Shown: positions 35,951 to 50,002, counted from the stretch's first letter. The stretch is DNA of 64,000 nucleotides from Erwinia endophytica (GCF_009295515.1 NZ_RQVV01000015.1:32026-96025), one strand, 5' to 3'. Numbers and translations are program-made. The notes: a model not told the origin generated them from the letters alone.

Positions 35951-36273
35951 ATTTTCTCCAACGCTTCCGTCAGCGCACGATTATCCAGGTCGGCCACCCC
36001 TTTTTTCGCGACCACCACAAAGTCCATAGCGGGAAGCTTATGTTGACGCAGGCGGAAACTTTCGCGGGTCAATCGCTTGATCCGGTTACGTTCATGCGCA
36101 CGTCTAACATTCTTTTTGGCTACGGTAAGACCGATACGGGGATGCCCCAGCGAGTTCAGGCGGCCGAGAATGGTGATTTGCGGCGTACCGGCTCTTTGCG
36201 GCTGCTGGAAGACGAAAGTGAAATGAGCGGGAGTTAACAAGCGTAACTCCCTGGGAAATGCGAGCTTAACCAC
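35914..36273 (-). CDS. rnpA: Ribonuclease P protein component
   Basis: The 119-residue protein subunit of RNase P, which helps the M1 RNA cut the 5' leader from tRNA precursors. The RNR signature is [16 protein letters not shown]. The start is GTG, as in E. coli. It lies 17 bp downstream of rpmH and overlaps yidD by 37 bp. The sequence is almost identical to the E. coli protein. Confidence 0.98.
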   Translation of the reverse strand: MVKLAFPRELRLLTPAHFTFVFQQPQRAGTPQITILGRLNSLGHPRIGLTVAKKNVRRAHERNRIKRLTRESFRLRQHKLPAMDFVVVAKKGVADLDNRALTEALEKIWRRHCRLARGS

Positions 36274-36290
36274 TCAGCGGCTAGCTTTTA

Positions 36291-37033
<743 letters not shown>

Positions 37034-38425
37034 GTGTCACTTACGCTTTGGCAACAGTGTCTTGCCCGTTTGCAGGATGAATTACCTGCCACAGAATTTA
37101 GCATGTGGATACGTCCATTACAGGCTGAATTGAACGACAATACGCTGGCCTTGTATGCACCAAATCGCTTTGTGCTCGATTGGGTCCGTGATAAATATCT
37201 GAACAATATTAACGGCTTGCTAAATGATTTCTGTGGGGTCGATGCGCCTTTATTGCGTTTTGAGGTAGGCAGCAAACCGGTTACCCGACAGATCAGTCAG
37301 CCGGTAATGGCCAGTGTCAACGCCAATACTCCGGCGTCCGGCACGCGTCCGGCGCCTGCGCGTCCCAGTTGGGATAGTATGCCAGCTCCGGCGGAGCTTT
37401 CTTACCGTTCGAACGTCAACACGAAGCACAACTTTGACAACTTTGTTGAAGGTAAGTCGAACCAACTGGCTCGCGCCGCTGCACGTCAGGTCGCGGATAA
37501 TCCTGGCGGCGCTTATAACCCTTTGTTTCTTTACGGCGGCACAGGGCTGGGTAAAACCCACTTGTTGCATGCGGTAGGGAACGGCATTATGGCACGTAAG
37601 CCGAACGCCAAAGTGGTGTATATGCACTCAGAACGTTTTGTGCAGGACATGGTCAAGGCGCTGCAGAACAATGCCATTGAGGAATTTAAGCGTTATTACC
37701 GCTCGGTGGACGCCTTGCTTATCGATGACATTCAGTTCTTTGCCAATAAGGAACGATCCCAGGAAGAGTTTTTTCACACGTTCAATGCGTTACTGGAAGG
37801 TAATCAGCAGATCATTCTGACCTCGGATCGTTATCCAAAAGAGATCAACGGCGTTGAGGATCGTCTTAAATCGCGCTTTGGTTGGGGATTGACGGTGGCT
37901 ATCGAACCGCCGGAACTGGAAACCCGCGTCGCCATTCTGATGAAGAAAGCCGATGAAAATGACATCCGTCTGCCGGGCGAAGTGGCGTTCTTTATCGCCA
38001 AGCGTCTGCGCTCCAACGTGCGTGAGCTCGAAGGTGCGCTGAATCGTGTCATCGCCAATGCCAATTTTACAGGCCGGGCAATCACCATTGATTTTGTGCG
38101 TGAAGCGCTGCGCGATCTGCTGGCGTTGCAGGAAAAGCTGGTGACCATCGACAATATCCAAAAGACGGTTGCCGAGTACTATAAGATCAAAGTGGCTGAT
38201 TTGCTCTCCAAGCGCCGTTCTCGTTCCGTGGCCCGTCCGCGACAGATGGCGATGGCGCTGGCTAAGGAGCTGACCAACCACAGTTTGCCGGAAATCGGTG
38301 ATGCTTTCGGGGGTCGTGACCATACCACGGTGCTTCATGCCTGTCGTAAAATCGAGCAGTTGCGTGAAGAAAGTCACGATATTAAAGAAGATTTCTCAAA
38401 TTTAATCAGAACATTATCTTCCTGA
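37034..38425 (+). CDS. dnaA: Chromosomal replication initiator DnaA
   Basis: The 463-residue initiator ATPase, almost identical to E. coli DnaA outside the linker (domain II, about 85-125). Walker A is GGTGLGKT (168-175), Walker B is LLIDDIQF, and the domain IV DNA-binding signature is [14 protein letters not shown]. The start is GTG at 37034, giving the known N-terminus MSLTLWQQ; a GTG four codons earlier is open but off-family. A DnaA box in its promoter implies autoregulation. The dnaN gene follows after 4 bp. Confidence 0.98.
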   Translation: MSLTLWQQCLARLQDELPATEFSMWIRPLQAELNDNTLALYAPNRFVLDWVRDKYLNNINGLLNDFCGVDAPLLRFEVGSKPVTRQISQPVMASVNANTPASGTRPAPARPSWDSMPAPAELSYRSNVNTKHNFDNFVEGKSNQLARAAARQVADNPGGAYNPLFLYGGTGLGKTHLLHAVGNGIMARKPNAKVVYMHSERFVQDMVKALQNNAIEEFKRYYRSVDALLIDDIQFFANKERSQEEFFHTFNALLEGNQQIILTSDRYPKEINGVEDRLKSRFGWGLTVAIEPPELETRVAILMKKADENDIRLPGEVAFFIAKRLRSNVRELEGALNRVIANANFTGRAITIDFVREALRDLLALQEKLVTIDNIQKTVAEYYKIKVADLLSKRRSRSVARPRQMAMALAKELTNHSLPEIGDAFGGRDHTTVLHACRKIEQLREESHDIKEDFSNLIRTLSS

Positions 38426-38429
38426 CGCT

Positions 38430-39530
38430 ATGAAATTTATTGTAGAACGCGAGCATTTACTCAAACCGTTACAGCAGGTCAGTAGCCCTCTGGGTGGTCG
38501 CCCGACATTACCGATCCTCGGCAATCTGCTGTTACAGGTTAACGAAGGCAGCCTGCTGTTGACCGGGACCGATTTAGAAATGGAAATGGTCGCCCGCGTG
38601 GCGCTGACGCAGGAGCATGAACCGGGCGCTACCACCGTGCCGGCCCGCAAATTTTTTGATATTTGTCGAGGCTTGCCGGAAGGGGCTGAGATTACGGTGA
38701 TTCTGGAAGGCGAGAGAATGCTGGTGCGCTCCGGTCGCAGCCGTTTTTCGCTTTCCACACTGCCGGCCAGCGATTTCCCAAACCTGGACGACTGGCAGAG
38801 TGAAGTGGAATTCACGTTGCCGCAAGCGACCATGAAGCGCTTGATTGAAGCGACACAGTTCTCAATGGCCCATCAGGACGTGCGTTATTACCTTAACGGC
38901 ATGTTGTTTGAAACCGAAGGGGAAGAGTTGCGTACCGTGGCGACAGATGGTCACCGTCTGGCCGTGTGCTCAATGCCCGTGGGGCAGTCACTGCCGAATC
39001 ATTCGGTTATTGTACCGCGTAAGGGTGTGATTGAGTTGGTGCGCCTGTTGGATGGCGGTGATACGCCACTACAGGTACAGATCGGCAGCAACAATATTCG
39101 TGCGCATGTTGGCGATTTTATCTTCACCTCGAAACTGGTTGATGGTCGTTTTCCTGATTATCGCCGTGTATTACCAAAAAATCCGGACAAAATGTTGGAT
39201 GCAGGTTGTGATCTGTTAAAGCAGGCGTTTGCCCGGGCTGCGATTCTATCCAATGAGAAATTCCGCGGTGTTCGTCTCTATATCAGTGAAAATCAGCTAA
39301 AAATTACCGCTAACAACCCGGAACAGGAAGAAGCGGAAGAGATACTGGACGTGACGTATGCTGGCACTGATCTGGAAATCGGTTTTAACGTCAGTTATGT
39401 GTTGGATGTGTTGAACGCGCTGAAGTGTGAGAATGTCCGGTTACTACTGACGGACTCGGTCTCCAGTGTGCAGATAGAAGACGCAGCCAGCCAGTCGGCT
39501 GCCTATGTCGTTATGCCAATGCGCCTGTAG
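38430..39530 (+). CDS. dnaN: DNA polymerase III beta clamp
   Basis: The 366-residue sliding clamp, the same length as in E. coli. Three repeated clamp domains form half of the ring that tethers polymerase III; the protein ends with the typical VVMPMRL, which lines the partner-binding pocket. It lies four bases after dnaA and 81 bp before recF, so the three are co-transcribed. Nothing unusual. Confidence 0.98.
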   Translation: MKFIVEREHLLKPLQQVSSPLGGRPTLPILGNLLLQVNEGSLLLTGTDLEMEMVARVALTQEHEPGATTVPARKFFDICRGLPEGAEITVILEGERMLVRSGRSRFSLSTLPASDFPNLDDWQSEVEFTLPQATMKRLIEATQFSMAHQDVRYYLNGMLFETEGEELRTVATDGHRLAVCSMPVGQSLPNHSVIVPRKGVIELVRLLDGGDTPLQVQIGSNNIRAHVGDFIFTSKLVDGRFPDYRRVLPKNPDKMLDAGCDLLKQAFARAAILSNEKFRGVRLYISENQLKITANNPEQEEAEEILDVTYAGTDLEIGFNVSYVLDVLNALKCENVRLLLTDSVSSVQIEDAASQSAAYVVMPMRL

Positions 39531-39611
39531 TAAAGCGTCGTTAACGTTCTGGCCTGGTGTAAAAACACGTGCCGTTTTATCTGATTCACTGTTCGTGGAA
39601 TGATTTCACTT

Positions 39612-43123
<3,512 letters not shown>

Positions 43124-43147
43124 CACAGGTTTTCTCTTCTCCACGCA

Positions 43148-43180
43148 GAAAGGCAGATCGTTGGATCTGCCTTTCTCTTT
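43148..43180. terminator. Terminator between gyrB and the convergent regulator gene
   Basis: A 12-bp perfect stem GAAAGGCAGATC (43148-43159) and GATCTGCCTTTC (43164-43175) with loop GTTG, followed by TCTTT on the plus strand. It lies between two convergent genes and mainly serves gyrB. Confidence 0.85.
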
Positions 43181-43193
43181 CTGCCTTCTGCGT

Positions 43194-43787
43194 TTAGCGC
43201 TGGATTATGCCTGTCAGGGTGTATTGATAAAACTCGCTGTTATTTTTCATCCCTAACTTGCGCATAATTGCCCGCTTATGGGTACTGATGGTTTTAACAC
43301 TCAGGCTGGTCAGACGAGAGATATCGGTTAACGATAGCCCCTCGCGGGTGTATTGCACCACCATTGCCTGTTGCTTGCTGAGTATGACGTCCTGCGCGTG
43401 ACTTTTCCAGGGTGTTCCTGCTGAGAAAGGAGGGGTACAGGTCGGGTTTCCACGGTTGAAAAACTGCTGTAACTCTGCCGCAGCCTGCTGTTTTTCCAGC
43501 CGTAGCTGATGCCGCTGAAAATTGTTCCCCTCCCCAGATGTCATCGTCAGCGAAACATGGCGGCAATTTACAGACGGTTTTTTTACATGGTGCCGGGATG
43601 TTCTGCAGGACGCCCATCCGTTGGTACAAATATCGGCAATGATGATATCAGGTGTGAGTAACGATCGACTTTCATCACCGATCAGGAAAACAGGATGATG
43701 ATTAAAACTGGGTAGCCATGCCTGATTAATCAAGTTAATCGTACCGGTGATAAAAAAGCTGTCTTTGCTTTCGATAAGAATGTTCAT
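43194..43787 (-). CDS. Small LuxR-type regulator, RcsA-like architecture
   Basis: A 197-residue protein with a C-terminal LuxR helix-turn-helix (LSLTDISRLTSLSVKTISTHKRAIM, about 150-175; HTH given in two parts: LSLTDISRLTSLS and VKTISTHKRAIM). The N-terminal part starts MNILIESKDSFFITG, recalling a receiver fold, but lacks a phospho-acceptor Asp motif. Such proteins (RcsA, FimW types) act without phosphorylation, often partnering RcsB. The gene is isolated between gyrB and yidA, with an AGGAAT ribosome site. No target is evident. It resembles the regulator at 63250-63858 in layout. Confidence 0.8.
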   Translation of the reverse strand: MNILIESKDSFFITGTINLINQAWLPSFNHHPVFLIGDESRSLLTPDIIIADICTNGWASCRTSRHHVKKPSVNCRHVSLTMTSGEGNNFQRHQLRLEKQQAAAELQQFFNRGNPTCTPPFSAGTPWKSHAQDVILSKQQAMVVQYTREGLSLTDISRLTSLSVKTISTHKRAIMRKLGMKNNSEFYQYTLTGIIQR

Positions 43788-44021
43788 ATTATTCCTCCAT
43801 GAATGTTGCCGCTACTGATACTGGCTGGAATCATTATCCTGAAATACCCCGGTGGATGATCCTGCCACACCTTCCTGGTGCTGTCAGATGATTTCGGGAA
43901 ATATAATAACCCCCGTTACTATACGCCCATATACGTGATCAATACCACTATTTATAGCGAAATTTTGTCCTTTAACTAAATCGCGCTAGCATGGAAGAAA
44001 CTGAGTACTGACGAGGATGTT

Positions 44022-44831
44022 ATGGCGATAAAACTGATTGCGATTGATATGGATGGCACGTTGTTAAATCCACAGCACCAGGTGACGCCGCGGGTGAAGC
44101 AGGCGATTCAGGCGGCCCGCGACAAAGGCGTAGCGATAGTGCTGGCCACCGGACGTCCGTTTATCGGCGTGCAGCGTTACCTGGTGGAGCTGGACTTACA
44201 GCTGGAAGGTCAGTACTGCATTACCAACAATGGCGCGTTAGTTCAGCAGGCGGATACGGGCGACTGCGTAGCAGAAGTCACCCTGAATTATGATGATTAT
44301 CTGTACGTTGAAAAGCTGGCGCGTAAGTTGGGCGTCCATTTTCAGGCGCTGACCAAATCTCTGCTGTTTACCCCCAACAAAGACATCAGCGAATTCACCG
44401 TTCATGAGTCCTGGCTGACCGGTATTCCTCTGCGCTATCGTGCGGTGGAAGAGATGGATAAGTCCGCCACTTTCCCGAAAGTGATGATGATCGATACCCC
44501 GGAGAAACTTGATGAAGCCATTAAACGTATCCCGCAAGAAGCCAGCGATCGTTATACCATCATGAAAAGCTCGCCTTATTATCTGGAGATTCTGAGCAAA
44601 CAGGTCAACAAGGGGGCGGGCGTCAAAGCGTTGGTTAACCGTCTGGGTCTGTCGCGTGAGGAAGTGATGGCGATTGGCGACCAGGAAAATGACCTGGCGA
44701 TGCTGGAATTTGCCGGTACGGGCGTGGCGATGGGCAATGGTATTGAATCAGTCAAAGCGATTGCGCAGTTTATTACCAAAACCAATATGGAAGACGGTGT
44801 CGCACACGCTATTGAGACGTTTGTGCTGTAA
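44022..44831 (+). CDS. yidA: Sugar phosphatase YidA (HAD Cof family)
   Basis: A 269-residue HAD phosphatase, co-linear with E. coli YidA. Motif I is IAIDMDGTLLNP (Asp9 nucleophile, Asp11), motif II ATGRPF, and motif IV MAIGDQENDLAML. The Cof-type C2 cap lies between. E. coli YidA hydrolyses sugar phosphates such as erythrose 4-phosphate and acetyl phosphate in the cytosol. It sits downstream of gyrB as in related genomes. A GAGGATGTT precedes the ATG. Confidence 0.96.
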   Translation: MAIKLIAIDMDGTLLNPQHQVTPRVKQAIQAARDKGVAIVLATGRPFIGVQRYLVELDLQLEGQYCITNNGALVQQADTGDCVAEVTLNYDDYLYVEKLARKLGVHFQALTKSLLFTPNKDISEFTVHESWLTGIPLRYRAVEEMDKSATFPKVMMIDTPEKLDEAIKRIPQEASDRYTIMKSSPYYLEILSKQVNKGAGVKALVNRLGLSREEVMAIGDQENDLAMLEFAGTGVAMGNGIESVKAIAQFITKTNMEDGVAHAIETFVL

Positions 44832-45036
44832 GCACCAGGCCAGTTCTGGACGTTTTTTGCCCGTTGGCAGCCAACCAGGTTGATGTGCGATCGTCGCTCA
44901 GAACCCGCTGGCTTTTCTCTCACGCTATGTTGCAACTGGCGATGGATAATAGGGCGGTTTATCGTGAGCCATGCCAGTACCGGAAAGTCGGTGAATGCAT
45001 TACCCTTATCAGCAAATACCGCTAAGGGTAAGTAAG

Positions 45037-46311
45037 ATGACCGAAAAACAGCTGACTTTCGATTCCCGCAACCATCAGCTCACCAACATCAATATCTGGA
45101 CGGCGGACAGTCACTGGCTGGTGTATGACGTGCGTCCCGACGCTGCAACCTTCAGCGGGCTGACCGTTGAACGCGTGAATCTCCACGGTCAGACGGAGAT
45201 TATCTACCAGGTCAGAGACGGCGCCCATGTGGGCGTGATCACTGCCAGCCCGGATCTGCCGCCGCGTTACGTTTGTATTCATGGCCCTGAGCATCCCGAT
45301 AACCAGTGGAAATATGACTTTCACCACCGGCGCGGCGTGATTATACAAAATGGCCTGGCTGAGAATCTGGATGCCTGTGATATCACCCCGCCTTTCACGC
45401 CCGGCGCGCTGCGCGGCGGTTCGCATGTTCACGTCTTCAGTCCGGATGGCATGCGGCTTAGCTTCACTTACAACGATCACGTCATGCATGAGTTTGCCGC
45501 AAAAGAAGATCTCCGTAACGTTGGGATTGCGGTGCCACTCCATCCGGTTTGTTCGCCCAAACGTCATCCACGTGAATACGATGGTAGCCATTTCTGCGTA
45601 TTGGTCAGCCGTACTACCTCATCGCCGCAGCCTGGTAGCGACGACATTAACCGCGCTTATGAAGAGGGCTGGATTGGTAAGGAAGGTTATCTGAAATCGA
45701 ACGGACATCGGCAGCGCTGGGCACTGGCTTTTATCGGCGATACGCTCAGTATTAATGGTGAGAAGGTGCCTGAGGTGTTTATTGTCGATCTGCCGGAGAC
45801 GATGAGCGACTATGCTCAGGCAGGCGACGATCCCATTGAAGGGACCGTCAGCTCGCTGCCGGCACCGCCCAAAGGCATTATGCAGCGGCGGCTGACGTTT
45901 ACTCACCATCGGGCTTATCCTGGTCTGGTGACTTCTCCCCGTCACTGGTTGCGTAGCTCGCCAGGGGGGCAGTCGATTGCATTTTTGATGAAAGATGACG
46001 TGGGCGTGGTCCAGCTGTGGGTAATTGCTCCAACGGGCGGCCAACCCCGGCAAGTTTCTCATGTCGCCAGTGATATTCAGTCAGCTTTCAGCTGGCACCC
46101 TGATGGACGCTCAGTGGCGTTGATCAATGACAACAGCGTGATGCTCTGCGATATGGCCAATGGGGAAATGCGGCGGTTGACGGCGCGTACTGCTGAGCCG
46201 CCGTTAGCGGATGCGGTGGTGTGCTCACCGGATGGACAGTACGTGGCTTATTTGCGTCGGGTTAAGGGTTTCCAGCAAATCTTTATTGCAAATGTTACCT
46301 CGCCACAATAA
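45037..46311 (+). CDS. yidR: DUF3748 protein YidR
   Basis: A 424-residue DUF3748 protein, co-linear with E. coli YidR and beside yidQ/ibpA as there. Repeated motifs such as LSFTYNDHVMHEF and FSWHPDGRSVALIND followed by VVCSPDGQYVAYL are beta-propeller blades of the TolB/WD40 type. No signal peptide is visible. The ATG at 45037 is preferred because it matches the family N-terminus; an in-frame ATG at 44995 is upstream. The function is unknown; a role in binding sugars or protein partners is speculation. The gap 44832-45036 has nothing recognisable. Confidence 0.9.
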   Translation: MTEKQLTFDSRNHQLTNINIWTADSHWLVYDVRPDAATFSGLTVERVNLHGQTEIIYQVRDGAHVGVITASPDLPPRYVCIHGPEHPDNQWKYDFHHRRGVIIQNGLAENLDACDITPPFTPGALRGGSHVHVFSPDGMRLSFTYNDHVMHEFAAKEDLRNVGIAVPLHPVCSPKRHPREYDGSHFCVLVSRTTSSPQPGSDDINRAYEEGWIGKEGYLKSNGHRQRWALAFIGDTLSINGEKVPEVFIVDLPETMSDYAQAGDDPIEGTVSSLPAPPKGIMQRRLTFTHHRAYPGLVTSPRHWLRSSPGGQSIAFLMKDDVGVVQLWVIAPTGGQPRQVSHVASDIQSAFSWHPDGRSVALINDNSVMLCDMANGEMRRLTARTAEPPLADAVVCSPDGQYVAYLRRVKGFQQIFIANVTSPQ

Positions 46312-46415
46312 TTCAGATTGCCAGCAGGCGATCAGATGATGAGTGACCGGGATTTTACTCAGGCCAGTGACCCGAGGCGCTTATACCGCCAATGCACTGG
46401 CACCCTAAAACAGGA

Positions 46416-46796
46416 TTAAGGCTGAGGTGTTGGTGGCGGAGTGACCAGCGGTGCGGCCTGTGACAGGCTTTCCGCAGTGTTATTCTGTTGTTCACTCTGT
46501 AACACGCGTTCACGTGGCGAATCCACCGCAGTATCACTGCCGGAACGGTAGTAATCATAAGGCAGAAATAAGGTATCCATCACCGCAGAAAAAGGTAAAT
46601 CAATGGCGGCCAATGGGCGCATGACCCAGCCATTGTTACTGTCAGCCACGATTTTTGCACCAGCCCGGGTGCCGGAATAGTAGCCTTGGTAGGGGCCGGA
46701 ATGCGACATAAAGCTGGAACAGCCACTGGTGCCTGCCAGTGACAGGCAGGTCAGCAGACCCGCGAAGCGACACTTTTTCATTACTATCATATCCAT
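46416..46796 (-). CDS. yidQ: DUF1375 lipoprotein YidQ
   Basis: A lipoprotein of about 126 residues of the YidQ/DUF1375 family. The signal sequence ends at a lipobox (LSLAGTSGC), so the Cys should be lipidated and the protein anchored in the envelope facing the periplasm. GPYQGYYSGTRAG and FLPYDYYRSG are family segments. The tail is Gln/Pro-rich (LVTPPPTPQP). The ATG at 46796 has AAGGG upstream; ATG 46781 is an alternative. It is divergent from ibpA, as in E. coli. Function unknown. Confidence 0.85.
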   Translation of the reverse strand: MDMIVMKKCRFAGLLTCLSLAGTSGCSSFMSHSGPYQGYYSGTRAGAKIVADSNNGWVMRPLAAIDLPFSAVMDTLFLPYDYYRSGSDTAVDSPRERVLQSEQQNNTAESLSQAAPLVTPPPTPQP

Positions 46797-46953
46797 TATC
46801 CCTTCAGTCACGGCAACGCCAGCCTGATTGTTATCGCCGTTATGCAGGGAAAGCCCCGGTCACTCTGTGGTAACCGTGTGCATTGTTCCGACGAATCCTT
46901 CCCTGAGTGTATGCTATTCATGGCCAGAGTTAAAAAAAATTACATTTTCCACT

Positions 46954-46981
46954 CTTGAAAGTCAGCAGGAAATCACCATTT
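46954..46981 (+). promoter_or_regulatory. Sigma-32 heat-shock promoter of ibpA
   Basis: The -35 CTTGAAA (46954-46960) and -10 CACCATTT (46974-46981, one mismatch to CCCCATTT) are 13 bp apart, as in RpoH promoters. They lie about 115 bp before ibpA, leaving a long 5' leader. Confidence 0.78.
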
Positions 46982-46989
46982 TATTATGC

Positions 46990-47093
46990 AAAGTCACCAA
47001 TCGTATGCCGACAGGGTACGAATTGCTGGCTGGTGGCCTGTCCATAGTGGAAGGTCTGAACTCTCAATCTCGCTGATTATCAGGAGCCGTAAA
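46990..47093 (+). promoter_or_regulatory. ROSE-like RNA thermometer in the ibpA leader
   Basis: Just before the ATG the leader has TCGCT (47070-47074), a UYGCU motif, facing the Shine-Dalgarno AGGAG (47082-47086). This is the hallmark of ROSE elements, which hide the ribosome site at low temperature and melt on heat shock. Enterobacterial ibpA genes are known to carry one. Only the core hairpin was checked by eye. Confidence 0.72.
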
Positions 47094-47510
47094 ATGCGTA
47101 ATTTCGATCTTGCCCCATTGTACCGTTCTTCCATCGGTTTTGACCGTCTGATCAATTTACTGGAATCTAACCAGGGTCAGAGTAATGGCGGTTACCCTCC
47201 TTATAATGTCGAGCTGGTGGCAGAAAACCAGTACCGTATTACCATTGCCGTAGCCGGGTTCGCACAGAACGAACTGGATATCACCGCACATGACAATATG
47301 CTGACGGTTCGCGGCTCACATCCTGAAGAGCAACAGGAAAAAACCTACCTGTATCAGGGAATAGCCGAGCGTAACTTTGAGCGCAAATTCCAGTTAGCGG
47401 AGCACGTCAACGTACGCGACGCCAGACTGGAAAACGGCCTGTTGTATATTGACCTGGAACGTATCGTTCCGGAAGAGAATAAACCGCGCCGCATTGAGAT
47501 TATGAAGTAA
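47094..47510 (+). CDS. ibpA: Small heat-shock protein IbpA
   Basis: A 138-residue cytosolic holdase that coats aggregating proteins for later rescue by DnaK and ClpB. It has the short N-terminal arm [19 protein letters not shown], the alpha-crystallin domain (about 35-125), and a C-terminal tail with the residues used for oligomerisation. Length fits E. coli IbpA (137). The start at 47094 follows AGGAG; the longer open frame from 46986 is the leader RNA. No ibpB follows; avtA is next on the other strand. Confidence 0.97.
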   Translation: MRNFDLAPLYRSSIGFDRLINLLESNQGQSNGGYPPYNVELVAENQYRITIAVAGFAQNELDITAHDNMLTVRGSHPEEQQEKTYLYQGIAERNFERKFQLAEHVNVRDARLENGLLYIDLERIVPEENKPRRIEIMK

Positions 47511-47518
47511 GTCATCAC

Positions 47519-47553
47519 TACGGGTCGCTCAGGGTTGCGGCCCGTATGCTTTA
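47519..47553. terminator. Terminator between ibpA and avtA
   Basis: A ten-pair stem (47519-47528 with 47537-47546, one G-U pair) with an 8-nt loop is followed by TGCTTTATT. It lies between convergent genes and probably ends the ibpA transcript; the T-run is weak. Confidence 0.5.
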
Positions 47554-47573
47554 TTGGGCTGGGTAGCTTAACG

Positions 47574-48830
47574 CTATGTTCGTCCTTCCTGATGTGCGCG
47601 CTCGACCTCTTCAGCCAGAATCGCGATGCCCCGTTCAATCTTCTCGCTGTCCGGAACATAATTCATACGCATACACTGATGGGCGTGCGGCCATTCATGC
47701 TCAAGACCGGGGAAGAAGAAGTGGCCCGGTACCATCAACACGCCGCGTTTTTTCAGGCGCTGGTAGAGCGTTTCTGTCGAAACTGGCAAATCTTTAAACC
47801 ACAGCCAGAGAAAAATCGCGCCTTCCGGTTTGTGGATCAGGCAACGTTCTGCGGATAAATAGCGGCGAATGACGGCAATGGTCTGATTCACACGTTGCTG
47901 ATAGAAAGGCCTAATCACTTCTGTTGATAGTCGCAACAGGTCGCCTCGCTGGATCATTTCATTGGCGATAGCGGGACCAATACTGCCGGGGGCCAGGCTG
48001 ATAATACCGTTCATATTGCTGATAGCGGAGATAACCTTTTCATTGGCAATGATAATGCCGCAGCGTGAACCTGGCAGACCCAGCTTGGACAGGCTCATAC
48101 ACAAGATAATATTGGGGTTCCACAGCGGATGCGCCTCGCTGAAGATGATGCCTGGAAACGGCACGCCATAAGCATTATCAATCAGTAACGGGATCTGGTG
48201 TTGTTGGGCCAGTATGTCCAGCTTGATCAACTCTTCATCAGTTATCACATTACCGGTTGGGTTGGTTGGTCGGGAGACGCAGATTAGACCGGTATTATCG
48301 CTAATTTTCAGGTGTTCAAAATCGACATGATATTTAAACTGTCCTTCCGGCAGCATGGCGATATTGGGGCGGGTAGAGACGAACAGCGCTTCATCCAGTC
48401 CGGCATCGGCATAGCCAAGGTATTCCGGCACCAATGGGAACAACACGCGTTTTTTACTGCCGTTGGCCTGGCGTCCGGCATACAGATTGAAAAGGTAGAA
48501 AAAGGCGCTCTGACTGCCATTAGTCAGCGCAATATTTTGTGGGCCAATTTCCCAGCCATGCTGATCACGAAGCAGTGCGGAGAGTGATTCCAGCAGGGTG
48601 GTTTTCCCGCGAGGGCCATCGTAGTTACACAGGGCTTCAGCCAGCAGACCCTCATGGTGCATATCTTGCAAAAGCTGCTGAAAATAGTCATTTATAGCAG
48701 GGATCTGCGCGGGATTCCCACCGCCTAACATCACCGCTCCCGGTGTGCGTAATCCTTCACCCATATCTTCCATCAGGCGGGTAATACCTGAATGGCGCGT
48801 AAATTTGTCACCGAAGGCGGAAAAGCTCAT
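47574..48830 (-). CDS. avtA: Valine-pyruvate aminotransferase AvtA
   Basis: A 418-residue fold-type I PLP aminotransferase that interconverts valine/2-ketoisovalerate and pyruvate/alanine in the cytosol. It begins with the AvtA N-terminus MSFSAFGDKFTRHSG and keeps VMLGGGNPAQIP, the NPTGNVI substrate loop, and the PLP lysine in SLSKLGLPGSRCG. Length equals the E. coli enzyme (417). It is convergent with ibpA and divergent from kduD. No unusual feature. Confidence 0.96.
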   Translation of the reverse strand: MSFSAFGDKFTRHSGITRLMEDMGEGLRTPGAVMLGGGNPAQIPAINDYFQQLLQDMHHEGLLAEALCNYDGPRGKTTLLESLSALLRDQHGWEIGPQNIALTNGSQSAFFYLFNLYAGRQANGSKKRVLFPLVPEYLGYADAGLDEALFVSTRPNIAMLPEGQFKYHVDFEHLKISDNTGLICVSRPTNPTGNVITDEELIKLDILAQQHQIPLLIDNAYGVPFPGIIFSEAHPLWNPNIILCMSLSKLGLPGSRCGIIIANEKVISAISNMNGIISLAPGSIGPAIANEMIQRGDLLRLSTEVIRPFYQQRVNQTIAVIRRYLSAERCLIHKPEGAIFLWLWFKDLPVSTETLYQRLKKRGVLMVPGHFFFPGLEHEWPHAHQCMRMNYVPDSEKIERGIAILAEEVERAHQEGRT

Positions 48831-49040
48831 AGCGTGTTAACTGCTTGTTATTTGCAAGTGGAGGTTAACCTTAACGCCAGCCCTGGCTCGATGCAATCCT
48901 CTCACCCTTCTGAGTTGAACCTGATTTGTTAACGGGGGTGTCCTGCGGGGGGGATTGTCGCATTATCGTTATGGGATAAAAATCTTAAATTAACATTTGA
49001 CTAAACCTTAACCACACCTAACAATATTGATGACAACATA

Positions 49041-49059
49041 AATGAAACGATGTTTTGTT
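49041..49059 (+). promoter_or_regulatory. KdgR-type operator upstream of kduD
   Basis: The 19-bp site starting AATGAAAC and ending GTTTTGTT matches the KdgR consensus AATRAAAYRNYRTTTYATT at 18 positions. It lies 127 bp before kduD. A possible CRP half-site, GATCACA, is at 49101-49107. Both fit a pectin/hexuronate catabolic gene. The rest of 48831-49186 shows no gene. Confidence 0.72.
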
Positions 49060-49186
49060 TTTATAAGAACAATATGTCAAAAATAAATTTGTTCGATATT
49101 GATCACAGTTAGAGTCGATTTCTCCTGGTTATAGTAAGCCCTGAATAGGGCCATGGCTCATCACAGGGATTACAGGAGTTATTAAG

Positions 49187-49948
49187 ATGATTTTAAATTC
49201 TTTTGATTTAAAAGGAAAAGTGGCTTTGGTCACCGGATGCGATACCGGATTAGGTCAGGGCATGGCGTTGGGGCTGGCGGAAGCAGGCTGTGACATTGTT
49301 GGGGTTAATATTGTCGAGCCGCAAGAGACCCGCGAAAAAGTGACTGCGCTTGGACGGCGTTTCCTCAGCCTGAAGGCTGATCTTGGGGATACCCGTTGTA
49401 TTGACGGGTTGTTGGAAAAAGCGCTGGCGGAATTTGGCAAAATTAATATTTTGGTGAATAACGCGGGCATTATACGTCGGGAAGATGCCATTTCATTTAG
49501 CGAGAAAGACTGGGATGACGTGATGAATCTGAACAGTAAATCCGTCTTCTTTATGTCACAGGCTGTCGCCCGTCAGTTTATTAAACAAGGGCAAGGTGGG
49601 AAAATTATTAATATTGCTTCAATGCTCTCTTTCCAGGGCGGTATTCGCGTACCTTCCTATACGGCGTCCAAAAGCGCGGTGATGGGCCTGACCCGTCTGC
49701 TGGCCAACGAATGGGCGAAACATGGTATCAATGTGAATGCCATCGCGCCGGGTTATATGGCGACCAACAATACGCAAATGCTGCGGGCGGACGAAAAACG
49801 GAGTGCGGAAATTCTTGATCGTATTCCGGCTGCCCGTTGGGGATTGCCTGACGACCTGAAGGGGCCGGCTGTGTTCCTGGCATCGGCAGCTTCTGACTAT
49901 ATCAATGGTTACACCATTGCCGTTGATGGCGGTTGGTTGGCACGTTAA
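49187..49948 (+). CDS. kduD: 2-dehydro-3-deoxy-D-gluconate 5-dehydrogenase KduD
   Basis: A 253-residue short-chain dehydrogenase that reduces 2,5-diketo-3-deoxygluconate to KDG with NAD(P)H, a late step of pectin and hexuronate breakdown in the cytosol. The TGxxxGxG motif starts at T16, NNAG is 91-94, and the catalytic triad is Ser145-Tyr158-Lys162. It carries a KdgR box upstream. Its usual partner kduI is not in the window, and it stands alone next to the convergent 2-ketogluconate operon. An AGGAG precedes the ATG. Confidence 0.95.
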   Translation: MILNSFDLKGKVALVTGCDTGLGQGMALGLAEAGCDIVGVNIVEPQETREKVTALGRRFLSLKADLGDTRCIDGLLEKALAEFGKINILVNNAGIIRREDAISFSEKDWDDVMNLNSKSVFFMSQAVARQFIKQGQGGKIINIASMLSFQGGIRVPSYTASKSAVMGLTRLLANEWAKHGINVNAIAPGYMATNNTQMLRADEKRSAEILDRIPAARWGLPDDLKGPAVFLASAASDYINGYTIAVDGGWLAR

Positions 49949-49980
49949 GCCTGACTAAATAGTGTTGCATAACGGCAAAT

Positions 49981-50002
49981 CCCGCACCACCTGTGGTGCG
50001 GG
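49981..50002. terminator. Hairpin terminator between kduD and kguD
   Basis: CCCGCACCA (49981-49989), loop CCTG, TGGTGCGGG (49994-50002): a perfect 9-bp GC-rich stem between convergent genes. The following TTCTCAG is not a strong T-run, so efficiency is uncertain. Confidence 0.65.

Noticed and set aside
43294..43629. 111-codon minus-strand frame overlapping the LuxR-type gene near gyrB
   Set aside because: Alternate frame of the LuxR-type gene with no motif of its own.
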